From NCBI GenBank assembly GCA_020310875.1, contig CM035435.1, positions 68,730,955-68,794,954 of the forward strand: a DNA stretch of 64,000 nucleotides, given 5' to 3'. How positions within the stretch are numbered: the first letter of the stretch is position 1; the number at the start of each line of letters is the position of its first letter. The DNA comes from Ceratopteris richardii. Its lineage: Eukaryota; Streptophyta; Polypodiopsida; Polypodiales; Pteridaceae. The notes under the pieces are model-generated. The model worked only from the letters and a program-made list of their open reading frames with translations, searched no databases and was not told the origin of the DNA. The position numbers and the translations under genes are program-made. Shown in pieces: positions 38,991 to 51,195 of this stretch.

Positions 38991-38999
38991 GATTTTCTA

Positions 39000-39960
39000 A
39001 GTTTTGATCCCTTCACATTTTTTGAGTTTTTAGGTGGGAAATTTGAATTTTTGCACCGAGCCCCAAATGTGCAGAAAATTATGAAAAATATACACTCCCA
39101 AGCACTTCCTAGCTCTTTTTTGCACTCCCATATATGAGAAATAATGTGAAAATGGTAAAAATGCACTCAAAAATGAAAAAATTCTATGAAGATGAAGATA
39201 GTGATGATGGTAATGATGAAGATGGAGAAAAAAAATCAGAAAAATAACAAAAAATGATTGTTTATTACCTTCCAACATTGCAAATCCACGATCTTACCGT
39301 CACAACGCTCGTCCTCAAAGTTCTCTCCCCGACAACGGTGCCAAAATTTGGTGTAGCTCAAGCATAAGCACCACCTCCTTTACTTGTCAATCCGCGGAGA
39401 CGTGAGGATTGGTATGAAGCCCATGAGTGAGTGAAGGCACAAGTGCGTGAGTGAAAGCACACAAGCATGCACACACATACAAACACACGTGCACACGGTA
39501 AAAGTAGAGAGGAAAGCTCCTATTACGAAAGAACTCTCTTACAAAGCTTCAAACTCTAACAAGCCAACCTCAAAGATGCTAACCCAAAAATGAGCTCTCT
39601 ATCTCTTTTTATAGTTTTTGGGCTAGTTTTGGTCCTATCTAGACCTAGTGTCCAACCTACTTAAAAATTAGGTTCCATGGTTTGTTTGAGGGCTCAAACA
39701 GAGTCTAAAAATTACGAAAATTATTAGGATGATACTTCTAATAGTCCTCAAGCTCGAGGACTCCTCAACTTGAAGAAAATGGAGTTAGAAAAATATGAAA
39801 TGGTATTTACAATAGCTTTTAGTGATGAAAATCACTATTTTTATAGGCATTCCTTCTGAAAATCTGACATGTACTTCTTGGAGCTTCCTACTTGCTCCTT
39901 CTTATGTGTCCACTTCTTTGACATGTTCTTGCACCTCGTTCCTGACCTTGAGTGCTAACA
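39000..39960 (-). mobile_element. Ty3/gypsy fragment K1 (5' LTR and start of leader)
   Basis: A minus-strand fragment of the same family as K2. It has the LTR (39352-39960), a tRNA-Asp type primer site (39326-39343), and about 330 bp of leader that aligns with the K2 leader (for example 'gaggacgagcg', then T/C-rich trinucleotide runs). It ends near 39000. Gag and pol are absent. It is inserted in the gag of copia M. The LTR differs from that of K2 at roughly a quarter of positions by eye, so K1 is much older or from another subfamily. Confidence 0.75.
39352..39960 (-). repeat. 5' LTR of K1
   Basis: The minus strand reads TGTTAGCACTC at the start and GAGCTACA at the end, like K2 (TGTTGGCAGTA ... 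GAGCTACA). A TATA-like 'actataaaaaga' lies near 39610 on the minus strand, at the same place as in K2. Confidence 0.75.
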
Positions 39961-40196
39961 CTCACTCTCCAACTATTTTCAAAGGTAAGCAACACCAGCC
40001 TCATTTCTTGCTTGGTACAATGTTGTAAGAGTATCCCAAGCATCTTTTGCCATCTTTCACAAACGAATATGAGGGATATTGGAATGTTTCATAGACAAGG
40101 CTATCAATGCATCTGCATGTGCATCTTTGCCATCTTTCTATAATAGGTTTCAACAAGAGTCCCAATAGGAACCAAGAAATTGAAGATCATCATCTT

Positions 40197-40503
40197 TTAT
40201 TTTTATTTTTTTAATGGAGGTTCGGCCGAAGCCTACTCCCCCGGACTTTAACTTTGAAATTGCAATTGTACAAGGAAGGGCATAATACCCATGGGACCCC
40301 CCTTATCCCACAAGAACAGGGGTTTACAAGACTGGTTTAAACGACAGTCAACACTACCGTAGGGATAGACAAACAGTGACACTTAGCCACAATGCAAGAT
40401 CTTTCCAAATTACATGTCCCTTACATGTTGCTGCCAGGGATTGAACCCTCGCCCCCGCCTCAAGAGGCGAGAGGCCCAACCACTAAGCCAACGAACTGAG
40501 ATA
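40197..40503 (-). mobile_element. tRNA-derived SINE with 15-bp target duplication
   Basis: On the minus strand, the 5' end is tRNA-like: TGGCTTAGTGG (box A, 40480-40490) and GGTTCAATCCC (box B, 40437-40447) are spaced as in an RNA polymerase III promoter. A unique body follows, ending in an A-rich tail (40197-40212). The insert is flanked by a perfect 15-bp duplication GAAGATCATCATCTT (40182-40196 and 40504-40518), as expected for LINE-driven retrotransposition. The body contains 'tagtgttgactgtcg' and near the tail 'gtaggcttcggccgaac'. It has no coding capacity. The perfect duplication suggests a fairly young insertion. I cannot name the SINE family. Confidence 0.88.
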
Positions 40504-40980
40504 GAAGATCATCATCTTCAACACAATCTACATCACCTTCAATAATTATATTTTTCGATGTTGGACATTTTTCAATACCCGACCCCATTGCTACCAATAT
40601 GTGACACATCATATATGCCCACAATGGGATAATTAGAGAACCATCCAATTTATTCTCAATAGCCGTTCAACCATGGCCAATGACTAAATACGTTGATGCA
40701 AAAAAAATGACTATATCTCAAAAAGTTGAACAAATAACCCTCTCGAAATCTACTAGACTTGTAGCATACTTCTCAAGTTCCTTGTACTAGCAAATCAAAA
40801 CCTATAAATATGTTTAGCACAAAAGAATTAAATTGTTTGCACAATCATTGTGATAATGCATTTGGAGGTCCAAACAAACTCAAATCAAACTTTTAATACT
40901 ACATAGCAAAGCTATTTTGAACTTCCAACTGCTCAAAGTATGCTCACCTAGATGAAATGGTGATACGCTCTAATGCCAAC

Positions 40981-41131
40981 TGTTGAGTTCAAGGTTTGCA
41001 CTAGCACACAAACAACAAAAAGAAGAAGAAGTTTGGAGCATAACAAAATATAGAATGTATTACCATGTGAATGTATTACAAAAAATATACAAAACCTGGT
41101 AAAAAACATTCTATACCACAATTTATCAACA
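40981..41131 (-). repeat. 5' LTR of copia M
   Basis: On the plus strand TGTTGAGTTCAAGG to TTTATCAACA. It matches 56326-56555 (TGTTGGATCTTGAGG to ATATCAACA), which has about 80 additional bases. The primer-like site on the minus strand is at 40967-40978. Confidence 0.7.
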
Positions 41132-41198
41132 AACCATGGAAAGAAAATATACTAACATGAAATATAGAATGCTACAACAATCATGAAGAAACCTTTAA

Positions 41199-41440
41199 TC
41201 AATATGCAACATCAATACACTTAAGGATTTCAACAATTACCTTCGATATCCGAGTAGATTTCTTTTGAAGCATGATGAATAACTCGTATCTCCTTTTTGA
41301 CATTAATGGGATATATCTTATTCAATATGCAGCATCAATACACTTGAGATTTCAAAAATTTCCTTCAATATCCAAACAGATTTCTCATGAAACTTGCTGA
41401 GTAACTCAATCTCCTTACTGACATTACTAGGATTCGAATT
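41199..41440. repeat. degenerate ~123-bp tandem duplication
   Basis: Two adjacent units starting at about 41199 and 41322, both beginning 'tcaatatgca.catcaatac' and ending near 'tgacatta.t.gg', differ at perhaps one base in six. They lie outside the LTR of M, in the stretch between M and the H1 gene. Confidence 0.7.
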
Positions 41441-42326
41441 GTCACGTATTTTTAATCCCTATCGGTGACTTCCTACATAGATTTTAACTATTTCTAGATC
41501 TGTATACAAAGATTTGCTAGAGCCTCTAAAGCATTAGCCTCTTTCTGAAGTTGATATGATCTTAGAAACAATGGAATTAATGGTATTGATGTCATAGTTC
41601 ATCCAAAAAAAGAAAAGACATGATCACTCACAAGTTGATTGACAGAAACTTTCAAATTATGATAGAGATAATGATGGAAATTACTTGTGAAAAATTGAAC
41701 TTCACATTGCCAATGACATTAACACACTAGGTACTGTTGACCGATGACATTGAGTAAAATCATTCGAACGGATAACTAAAAATTGAGAATTCAATGTTGA
41801 AATTAAATCGGCGACACGTGAATACTCAGAGGGATAAGACTTCGACCTGCTTTGCCGTGTTTGGATTGTTCCCGCACGTCCATACGCGGGACGTCCCTCT
41901 CAGACCCAACTTTGGGGAAGGCGACAATCCACCTCGCGCTAGATGAGGACAAATCCTCATTGTACGACACCCACATCGAGAAGCTCCTCTCGTGCATCAC
42001 GATCCACAGTCCACAATTCGATGCAATTTGAAGAGACAAACAACCGGAATCAAACTGCCACAACTTTTGAAGAATTCAAATAACCACCCCCTCCCGCGCG
42101 CCCAACAACCAGACATCAAGACGATGAAGATAGAAACTTGACAAATTTGTACAACAGGTTACTTCATTAAATTGCCTCCAGCAGAGAGGAATAGAGCAAT
42201 AAACAAATGTGTTCATGGGGTGATTACTACAACCCCAATTCCTTTCAAACGCTATCACTAAGTTCATCTGCAGAAACAACAAACTAAACACTCTCCTAGT
42301 CCCTACAATTAGGTCAATGATCTGAT
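41441..42326. other. 3' flank of the H1 gene
   Basis: It includes the probable H1 3' UTR (about 42100-42326, minus strand, with 'aatgaa' near 42160). Further left, at 41803-42063, a more GC-rich patch holds an 86-residue minus-strand frame (starting MWQFDSGCLSLQIASNCG). I do not recognise it and see no homologue-like motif. It could be the relic of an exon or chance. The remainder, 41441-41800, shows nothing. Confidence 0.4.
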
Positions 42327-43325
<999 letters not shown>

Positions 43326-43520
43326 ATCCAGAGACAAAAAAACAGCTGAAGCGAGAACAACGAAAAAAGCTTGAGATCTGGTAGTGGAAGTTGACAAGAA
43401 CCAAAGCTACACAAACCTGCGTATAAAATAACCACACAATGTTACGTGAACACGAAGCCGGCTTTTAAGCTTTGTTGAAGGTCCGTTGTTGACATACCGA
43501 ATTCCTATTGGTCGCTTCCA
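43326..43520 (-). promoter_or_regulatory. probable H1 promoter and 5' UTR
   Basis: On the minus strand a CCAAT box (43507-43511) lies about 185 bases before the start codon. An AT-rich TATTTTATA (43422-43430) lies about 100 bases before it and could serve as a TATA element. CCAAT plus TATA is common in histone promoters. A pyrimidine-rich leader ('ttttttttcgttg', 'tttttttgtctc') precedes the start. No experiment supports these assignments. Confidence 0.4.
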
Positions 43521-44339
43521 TAAAGAGAGGATCGAGGTGGCTCCGAAGTTTGATTATCAGCCGTCAGATCTTAGGTCATCGACGGTTCAACGCTCAACTG
43601 TTCAATATAACCGTCTAGTTCAGTTCTTTGTTTTTGCTGAGATATTAAATCCCATCCATGGTGATGGCTTGTTCTCTATTTTCATGGTTTGTGTGGCCCA
43701 ACTCAAAGAGTACAAGCTGTCCTTCCTAGAAAAGAACTTACCTCCTCCTTCATCCAAAAATTTCTTGAGAAATAGATCATCAAATGCATCTACCCAAAAG
43801 GTTTGATTGTGCTTTCTTGGCTCTCAAAACCCTATGTTTCACTCGATGATAAACACATTTTCACTCAAATTATTCGAAAGGAGGTGGGGCTTTTCTTCTC
43901 ATAACACAGATGCATCCAAACGCTACAAGATTGCACAAGATGCTTCATTTCTTAGCAATAATTTGTTTATGCCTAATGACCAATATGTGCAACCTTGATG
44001 AACATGAAAGTATAATTTGGAAATCAAGGTGTTATAATTCAACCGAATTAACTAAAAAGATTCACAGATTTGGTATTAATGTAGCTAAATTTGCCTAAAA
44101 TAAAAGGAATGTACACAAAAAAAACACAAAAGGCTATGATTCTTGTACTTTTTCTTAGTGTCAAAAAATCATAAGTACATAGTGATGAAGAAAGAAAGGG
44201 GAAGGGGGGAGGAACAAAGAAATTTGATCTCATTAAACAAAAATCCAACAAAGCACCTTATGAAAAACAAGAACAGCTTCATTCCAATGTTATGGACATG
44301 CATAGCAGACCTTTATGTGGCCTCAAGCTCCAAGATTAA
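43521..44339. other. intergenic stretch upstream of H1
   Basis: No gene, LTR or RNA is recognised. Several short frames exist but none has a recognisable motif. Confidence 0.5.
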
Positions 44340-45153
44340 CTAATAGAAGAGATGTGATAAAATGTGAATATGTTTGACCTCTGATTGTCTCTATAAACAT
44401 CAATGCAAATTTCTTGAAAAGCTGAATTGAAGAGTCAATGTGCATTTTATGCACATTCCTAGCTTTCTTTCCATATTGAAAATGCTCACAAAATGAAAAA
44501 TCAAATAAAGATAACATGGGTAAGTAGCCAGAATGAGAAATATTTTTCATTCCACTACGAGATATCTGGCCCAAATGGCCATGCCAAATACAAGCCATAG
44601 GTTGTTCAGTATTAGCTAACAAGTGTTCTTTTTGTGATACAAATAAAGGATAAAGTGAGCCAACTTTGCTTTGTTTTGCAATAACCATATTGCCCTTTGA
44701 TATGTGAAAGGACTAAGCATAGAAAACCACCTTATAACCAAGTTTATCAAGTTGAACAATTTACATCAAACTATGTGATAACTGAGGTACATGGCATACA
44801 TTATGCATAGTAAATTTTGAGCATTAGTGAACTACACAACCACATCTCTGATCCCCACAATGTCACATTGGTAAGAGTCGCCAAGTCTCAAGTACCAAGA
44901 GACTTTGTTGCATAATTAGAGAACCATTCTCTATGTGGTGTCACATAGAAAGAAGCACCAAAATCTAGCAACCATATGTGGGAAAGGGAACCAGCCATAA
45001 GAGTCTCAATGGGAACAATATTGTCAAGTGTCAACACATCAACATCATCAAAAATAGCATTAATTTCTTCAATCTTCGTAGTCAAAGAAGATGGTGCAGG
45101 TAGATGCTTAACATGCCCATCATCAGCATTTTGTCCTTTACCTTTAGCATTCT

Positions 45154-45609
45154 TGTTATACTTTATGGAATAATGGAATGTTATATGGATTTTAATGTCT
45201 TGAGGTTTTTAATGTGATTGTGTTTTGATTTAGCAAGTGAAGAATCATGAGGGCGTGAATGCATATGGACTTATTCATATATTTTTGAAGATAGTTACAA
45301 AATAGTATTTTAGATATTTTTTGTAAACATAGTAGATCACTTAGAAAGCAACGATTTTGTAAATAAAGTAGATTTTCATAAATGCACTCTTTTTGAAGCA
45401 CCACCCTCATGTATCTTCTATTCAAGATGTAATGAAAAATACCTATAAATACACATTGTCTAATAGAATCATCCATCAGAGTATGAGGGGAGAGATTGTA
45501 CCCAAATCTCGTGTTCAATATTTTGTCTCTCTCTATTCTGTGTATGCTTTTGTGAGATTTCATTTTTCTACTATCTCTATGTATGTGTGTTTGCAAGATC
45601 CAATCAACA
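45154..45609 (+). repeat. 5' LTR of P
   Basis: 456 bp, TGTTATACTTTATGG to CAATCAACA. A TATA-like 'cctataaatacac' lies near 45444. It is partner of 48359-48846 and related to 45648-46152 and, inverted, 46946-47464. Confidence 0.9.
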
Positions 45610-45647
45610 GTGGTATTAGAGCCTGTATATGTCTACGGAGGTGTACT

Positions 45648-46152
45648 TATACTTTATGGAATATTGGAATGTTAAATGGATTTTAATGCCTTGAGGTTTT
45701 TAATGTGTTTTGTGTTTTGATGTAGCAAGTGAAGATCCATAAGAGTGTGAACGAGCATGGACTTATTCAAATATTTTTGGAGATATTTACAAGAATATTT
45801 AGAAGAATATTTAGAAGATAGTTATTTTTTGAAGATAATAATTTTTAGTTATTTCTATAAAAATAATAGATCGCTTTGGAAAGCGATGTTTTGTAAAAAC
45901 AAAAAATTATGATTTTGTAAATAAAGCATGCTTTTTGAAGTGCCACCCTCATGTATATTTTATTCAAGATGTAATAAGAAATACATATAAATACACATGC
46001 TTTGATAGACTCGTCCACCAGAGTATGTGGGGGGAGATTGTACCCAATCTGGTGTCGTCTCTTGTCTCTTTCTGTTCTCTGAGTACTTTTGTGTGATTTC
46101 GTCTCTGTACTCTCCTCTGTGTTCGTGCGTCTGCGGGATCCGAAGGGCAACA
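45648..46152 (+). repeat. left LTR of the inverted insertion
   Basis: Runs from TATACTTTATGG to AAGGGCAACA and is followed by the primer site TGGTATTAGAGCC. Confidence 0.85.
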
Positions 46153-46945
46153 ATGGTATTAGAGCCAAGGCATCCGGGGAGGTGGTTTCGGTGTCTGATT
46201 GTGATTCACGACATTGGTTCCGTTCGTGATTCGGTGTCCATCTCAACCGTCCAATCCAAAACTAGCTTTTGGATCTCTACATAAGGCCATGGACTCTACT
46301 CAAAATATTGACAATTTTAGTTCCTCACCCCCTACCCAGGGTACCAATCGAGCAACGATTAGGCATGAACTTCAACATGCCCAAAATGAGAGTAAGGAAT
46401 GTGATGCTGCACTCCAACAACTGCAAAGTGATGACAATAGCCTAGTTAGGGTAGTGAAGGCCATTATCATTGGTCAAGAACAAGGCACACAGTCCAAGAT
46501 TGGTGCTAAAAAATTTTTATTTTCATGATTTGATGGACGAAAAGATGGCCAATTTGTTCTTTCATGGTCATCTCAGTTTGATGACTTCTATTCTAATGAA
46601 TCATAGTCTGAAAGTGAAAAAGTGAACTTCGTAAGTAATTATTTGGTGGGTAAAGCCCAGTTATGGTGGAATGTTTTGCGCCATAGCACTGACCGCCCCA
46701 CCAGGTGGCAAGCATTTCAAGAAAAGATCAAGGAATCCTTCCTTCCTCCTCAGTTTCACTTACATGCTCGTCGATCATGGACAACTTTTGGGTGGAAAGA
46801 TGAAGATATTGTATCTACCTATACTGAACATTTTTGGCAACAATTATTACTTATTCGTTTGCTTGAAACGATTCTTGAAGATACTTTGCAACAGAAATAT
46901 GAAGATGGTTTGGAGATGGGAATCCAAGCTAAGCTCTGATACTAC

Positions 46946-47464
46946 TGTTGCCCTTCAAATCCCGTAGATGCACAAATGCAGAGGATACTACAGAAACAAA
47001 ATCACACAAAAGTACTCAAAGAATAGAAAGAGACAAGAGATGACACCAGATTGGGTACAATCTCCCCCCACACACTCTGATGGACGAGTCTATCAGAGCA
47101 TGTGTATTTATAGGTATTTCTTATTACGCCCTGAATAAAAGATACATGAGGGCAGTGCTTTGAAAAGCGTGTTTTTGCTTTATTTACAAAATCATAAATT
47201 TCTAGTTTTACAAAACATCGCTTTCTAAAGAAATCTATTATTTTTACAAAAATAACTAAAAAATATTATCTTCTAAAAATAACTATCTTCTAAAAATAAC
47301 TATCTTCTAAATATTCTTCTAAATATCTCCAAAAATATTTGAATAAGTCCATGTGCATTCACACCCTCATGGATCTTCACTTGCTAAATCAAAACACAAA
47401 ACACATTAAAAACCTCAAGGCATTAAAATCCATTTAACATTCCAATATTCCATAAAGTATAACA
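46946..47464 (-). repeat. right LTR of the inverted insertion
   Basis: On the minus strand TGTTATACTTTATGG (at 47464) to GAAGGGCAACA (at 46946), followed by a primer-site-like GTAGTATCAGAGC. A dot plot would show it as an inverted diagonal against 45648-46152. Confidence 0.85.
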
Positions 47465-47642
47465 GTACTTCTCGATGTCCGTTCATGTTTCACAATATCT
47501 ATTTGTGATTCGACATCCATTTTGGTTCATTAATTCTCATCTGGTCCATGTTGGCGTTTGTCAATTCGTGTTTTTTTTATTGCTTTGTTGGTGTCTTTTC
47601 GAATTTTTTTGAATCTATTATTGTGCTTCTATCACACTCTGT

Positions 47643-47865
47643 TCACTATGACACTATGACACTGTGCTCACTATGCTCACTGTACATACTGTACTCACTA
47701 TGCTCATTGTACTCATTGTACTCACTATGCTCACTATGCACTATGCACTATTTGGTTATCAAGTTTTTTTTTTAGTTTCATTTATCAATTCGGTTATCCA
47801 TGCGGTTACTCATGTGCTCACTATACTCATTGTACTCATTGTGCTCACTATCACACTGTGCACTG
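47643..47865. repeat. 9-bp tandem repeats in the P interior
   Basis: Two blocks (47643-47750 and about 47815-47865) built of nine-base units such as ctcactatg, ctcactgta, ctcattgta. Between them a unit 'tttggttatcaa' and 'ttcggttatccatgcg' also recurs. The Leu/Thr-rich open frames here follow from the repeat and are not genes. Confidence 0.75.
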
Positions 47866-48358
47866 TTTGGTTATCAAATTTGCTTATCAAGTTCATATAC
47901 CTATTCGGTTATCCATGCGATTACTCCAAGGCGTTGACTAAGGCATATAACTATGGCATAACTTTGGCATCTTTGGCTTCTCTAGCACTCATAGGTTCAG
48001 GTTCTATATAAGGCCATGAACCCTACCCATATTACATAGGATTTTGGTAACTTATTTATTAAATGTATTTTTCATCATCATGGTAACTTATTTATTAAAT
48101 GTATTTTTTCGCATCATGGTTTTCCAAAAGTTATTTTATCATATTGAGATGTTGTTTTTTGTAATCACTTTTGGGTTGCATTATTTCAAAATTTAGGTTC
48201 AAAAATAGACTTTAGCTCTGCATATCATTCATAATCACATTAACTTCCAATTTTCCATTTCCATGCATATGTTTTTACATCAAATATGCTTATGATTGTT
48301 TAGTGATGGAACATGTGATTGGCTATACATGTCCATTTTATTCTTATCAACTAAGGCA

Positions 48359-48846
48359 TGTTATACTTTATGGAATAATGGAATGCTATATGGATTTTTA
48401 ATGTCTTGAGGTTTTTAATGTGATCGTGTTTTGATTTAGCAGGTGAAGAATAATGAGGGCATGAACATGCGTGGACTTATTCAAATATTTTTTTAGATAG
48501 TTAAAAAGATATTATTTTAGATATTTTTTTGTAGAAATAGTAGATCGCTTAGAAACCGATGTTTTTGGAAATTAGTGGATCACTTAGACAACCAGGATTT
48601 TGAAAATAAAGTAGATTTTCCTAAATGCATGCTTTTTGAAGTGCTGCCCTTCTTCTATTCAGGATGTAATGAAAAATACCTATAAATACACATACTATGA
48701 TAGACTCATCCATCAGAGTATGTGGGGGGAGAATATACCCAAATCTTGTGTTCAATCTTTTGTCTCTCTCTATTTTGTGTATGCTTTTGTGAGATTTTGT
48801 TTCTATATTATCTCTACATACGTGCGTCTGCAAGATCCGATCAACA
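48359..48846 (+). repeat. 3' LTR of P
   Basis: 488 bp, TGTTATACTTTATGG to GATCAACA, followed by ATTCT. Confidence 0.9.
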
Positions 48847-50740
48847 ATTCTTTAATGCATAGTTGTCTTTCTGCATGTGTTCTTTCTTGTGACAATAATG
48901 GCGTTCAATATCCCTCTTCCTTGATTTACTTCTACTCTTATTCTATTGACCATTATTTTCCTTGTTCTTGCTCTTGCCATGTTGCCGATTCTTTCCATCG
49001 TAAGAATCATGAACATTATATGCATCTCCACTCTGAGTGCCAACCATAGATTTTCTATGAATCTCCTTACTCAAGAGTGCTCCACATATGTCATCATAGA
49101 CCGGTTTAGCACAAAGTGCACTATTGATAATAGTTGTGCAAAACGTATACCATGATGATTGCAAGTTGCATAACAACAAGACTGCTTTCATTTCATCATC
49201 CATATCCATTTTTTGAGCTTGTAACTGGGAGAATAGAACATCAAACTCATTTAGATGAGCAGAAACACTATGTGTGTCCTTCATGTGAAGGTCATATAAG
49301 TTTCTCATCAGATACACTTTATTTGATGCCGTCTCTTTTTCATATGTATTGCATAACTTCTTCTAAAGCTCCTCTACACTTTCACAATCTAATATTGTAA
49401 AGTAAACATTATCTACTAGGTGCAATTGAATGGTAGACCTTGCCACTTCATCTAACTCATCGTAATCATCTTCATCCATGTTAGCAGGCTTCTTTGAGAT
49501 TCCATTTATTGGCTTGCATTGCCTCCTTTGAATCAACAAATCTTTAATTTGATTCTTCAATAGAGCAAAGTTTGTGCCATCAAATTTTTGGATCTCAAAA
49601 TGGTTTTTTCCCTGCAATTCATAGCTCCTCCTCAGAACACTGGCACTAGACCTTGATCCACTAGATGTGTCTGAGACCTATGATGCCATGATGATAGAGA
49701 ATTGAATAGAATGATCATGGAGCTAGAAGAGTCCAAACACCACTAAGGCTCAAAGAGGGATGAACAAGTATCATAATCTAGGAAAAAAATTAGCTTTCTT
49801 CCCATAAAAATGAATTAATGAAGAGTAATGTCCGACCAAAAGGATTATGTGAAATGCGCTCACACCAATAAGTGTATCAAGGAGTAAGTCGACCACTGTA
49901 TAGTTGACAAAACCAAAAATCTAGAAAAATTATGCCAAACCATCCTATTCAAAATGAGCATATGACCAGTGTCAAAATCTTATAAAATTGTAAGCAGTGA
50001 CAAGTTAACCTACATAGTGAATCATTGACTCCACTGCATGTACCTAGTTACCCGAAAGAAGCCAACTAGGCTTATCAAGCACCTATGAACAACTATCATA
50101 CATCTCCTATGGTGAGGCTAGGTCAGTCTTTCACCTACGTCACCGAAGAGATCCTGATATACGGGTGGCTCTAAGTTAAGAAAACCTCACCATGACCCTC
50201 TTTAACAAACATAAAAGGCTTTATGAAAAAATGTAACTACTTTATCAATGACCACATGGACGTACATATGCGATATCCACAGAAGTGTACATAGTGTGAA
50301 TGTGCTCAATATATGCAATAAAATGGTATTGAAAGGCTGAATTCACAGCCCAAAGACTAGCCAACAACACTTGCAAGTGTATGTGTACTATGTTCTTTAG
50401 ATGCAAAAACCTGCATAGACTTGTAGTGGCTGCTCCCACCATAACTAAAACCTTTCAATAAACTTGTAGATTTACTAGTGTGGTTGAAAAAACAGCCCCA
50501 AAAGTGAACATTCATTATCAAAGAAGTACAAAGAGCACTCTTCTTGATGTTCTTGAACTTATATAAAGAGAACTATGCAGGAAAGTACTCCAAAATGGTT
50601 TCAAAAATCACCCAAAAATGCTTCAAAATAGGCTTTGAAAGCAAAGAATGAAGCTTTGAGGGCCAAAAACATGCTCAAGGTAATGCTAGCCTTAGTCTAT
50701 CCTCTTCTTCAAACACCACAAGAATGTAGCTTAATGGCAA

Positions 50741-50806
50741 GAGATTGTTGGTTAAGCTAGCTCTGGGGGGGGAACAATATTGGGATGGGTGACCTCCTGA
50801 GAAGAA
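50741..50806 (+). other. 5S-rRNA-like segment, copy 1 (in N)
   Basis: The plus strand reads GTTAAGC, a G run, then GGGATGGGTGACCTCCTGAG, which matches the 3' half of plant 5S rRNA including the internal control region (box A region and box C). The 5' half of 5S is not recognisable, so this is not a working 5S gene. It lies in the LTR/leader region of N, on the strand opposite to the element's direction, about 200 bases upstream of a TATA-like box on the minus strand. A hairpin CCAAGGC..GCCTTGG lies downstream near 50893-50910. Confidence 0.75.
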
Positions 50807-51195
50807 CCGAGAACCTCTGTCTTCCTTGATCATTGAGGTCCTCCCTCGTGCGTAGCCAATGGTGACTTTGGTGACTTGAATGACAAGGTATGCCAAGGCC
50901 TATGCCTTGGTCGTTGCCTTATTTGTAAGACTTGGGTGGGCGGGTAGATTCTCCCTCTTGAGAGCTATGCAATGATACCCTTGCTATAGAAACCTCAACT
51001 TTGGCACTGCACACAATACTCCGTACAAGGGTTGCAGAATACACATAAAACACATAATACACAGACCACGTACACAAATTTCTTAGGTCGTGCAAATGCG
51101 ATCGAACTTAGAGTCTATGGCTGACCATGCCACTATATGTTTTATTAAATTCCATATACAAAAGTTTCTAGCAACCATTTGGCCTTTCACATGGA

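Larger units (their letters stand above)
39961..41131 (-). mobile_element. small copia element M, 5' end only
   Basis: A minus-strand fragment with a 151-bp 5' LTR (40981-41131), a primer-site-like TGGCATTAGAGC next to it, and gag from about 40690 leftward (LWAYMM, later 'AWDTLTTLYQARNEAG') to 39961, where K1 cuts it. A SINE (40197-40503) lies inside the gag. Its LTR matches that of fragment L at 56326. It is broken, with about five breaks besides the two insertions, and everything after gag is missing. Confidence 0.7.
45648..47464. mobile_element. inverted-LTR insertion inside P
   Basis: An LTR in plus orientation (45648-46152) with primer site (46154-46166) and a gag piece is followed directly by a primer site and LTR in minus orientation (46933-46945 and 46946-47464). 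Both outer ends are therefore the U3 start of an LTR. The whole is flanked by a perfect 5-bp duplication GTACT (45643-45647 and 47465-47469), which indicates that it entered as one molecule. The left LTR lacks about three terminal bases. The two arms differ at under one base in ten by eye and are closer to each other than to the LTRs of the host P. The gag piece (about 46289-46938) has a Ty3-type gag domain (NYLVGKAQLWWNVLR, FQEKIKESFLPPQF) and is broken. Confidence 0.8.
45154..48846 (+). mobile_element. small non-coding LTR element P, with nested insertion
   Basis: P has direct LTRs at 45154-45609 and 48359-48846, a tRNA-Met type primer site (TGGTATTAGAGCC, 45611-45623), and a perfect target duplication ATTCT (45149-45153 and 48847-48851). 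The empty site can be read in sister fragment O near 51980 ('tttagtatcctttaatgc'). Without the insertion at 45648-47464 the element is only about 1.9 kb, and the interior has no coding sequence, only 9-bp repeats, so it is of TRIM/SMART size and non-autonomous. The LTRs differ at about one base in ten by eye, so it is fairly old. Confidence 0.85.
44340..51195 (-). mobile_element. Ty1/copia fragment N, interrupted by P
   Basis: A minus-strand copia fragment. From the right it has an LTR/leader region (about 49695-51195, containing a 5S-like segment and a TATA-like 'tttatataag' near 50560), gag (from about 49693, with HFEIQKFDGTNF and MYLMRNLYDLHM), a CCHC region near 48900, protease (about 45085-44890, with FYVTPHREWF), the pre-integrase region (44688-44420) and the start of integrase. 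Pol beyond that is missing. Element P (45154-48846) splits it between gag and protease. It has about five to eight breaks. Fragment O to the right is a second copy of the same family in the same orientation and covers the same parts. Confidence 0.75.

Noticed and set aside
40480-40490. A functional tRNA gene at 40.4-40.5 kb
   Set aside because: Only the box A and box B parts are tRNA-like; no cloverleaf or acceptor stem is seen, and the flanking duplication and A-rich tail show a SINE.
47548-48011. Leu/Thr/Tyr-rich small membrane-like proteins
   Set aside because: The residues come from the 9-bp tandem repeat; no conserved start or signal.
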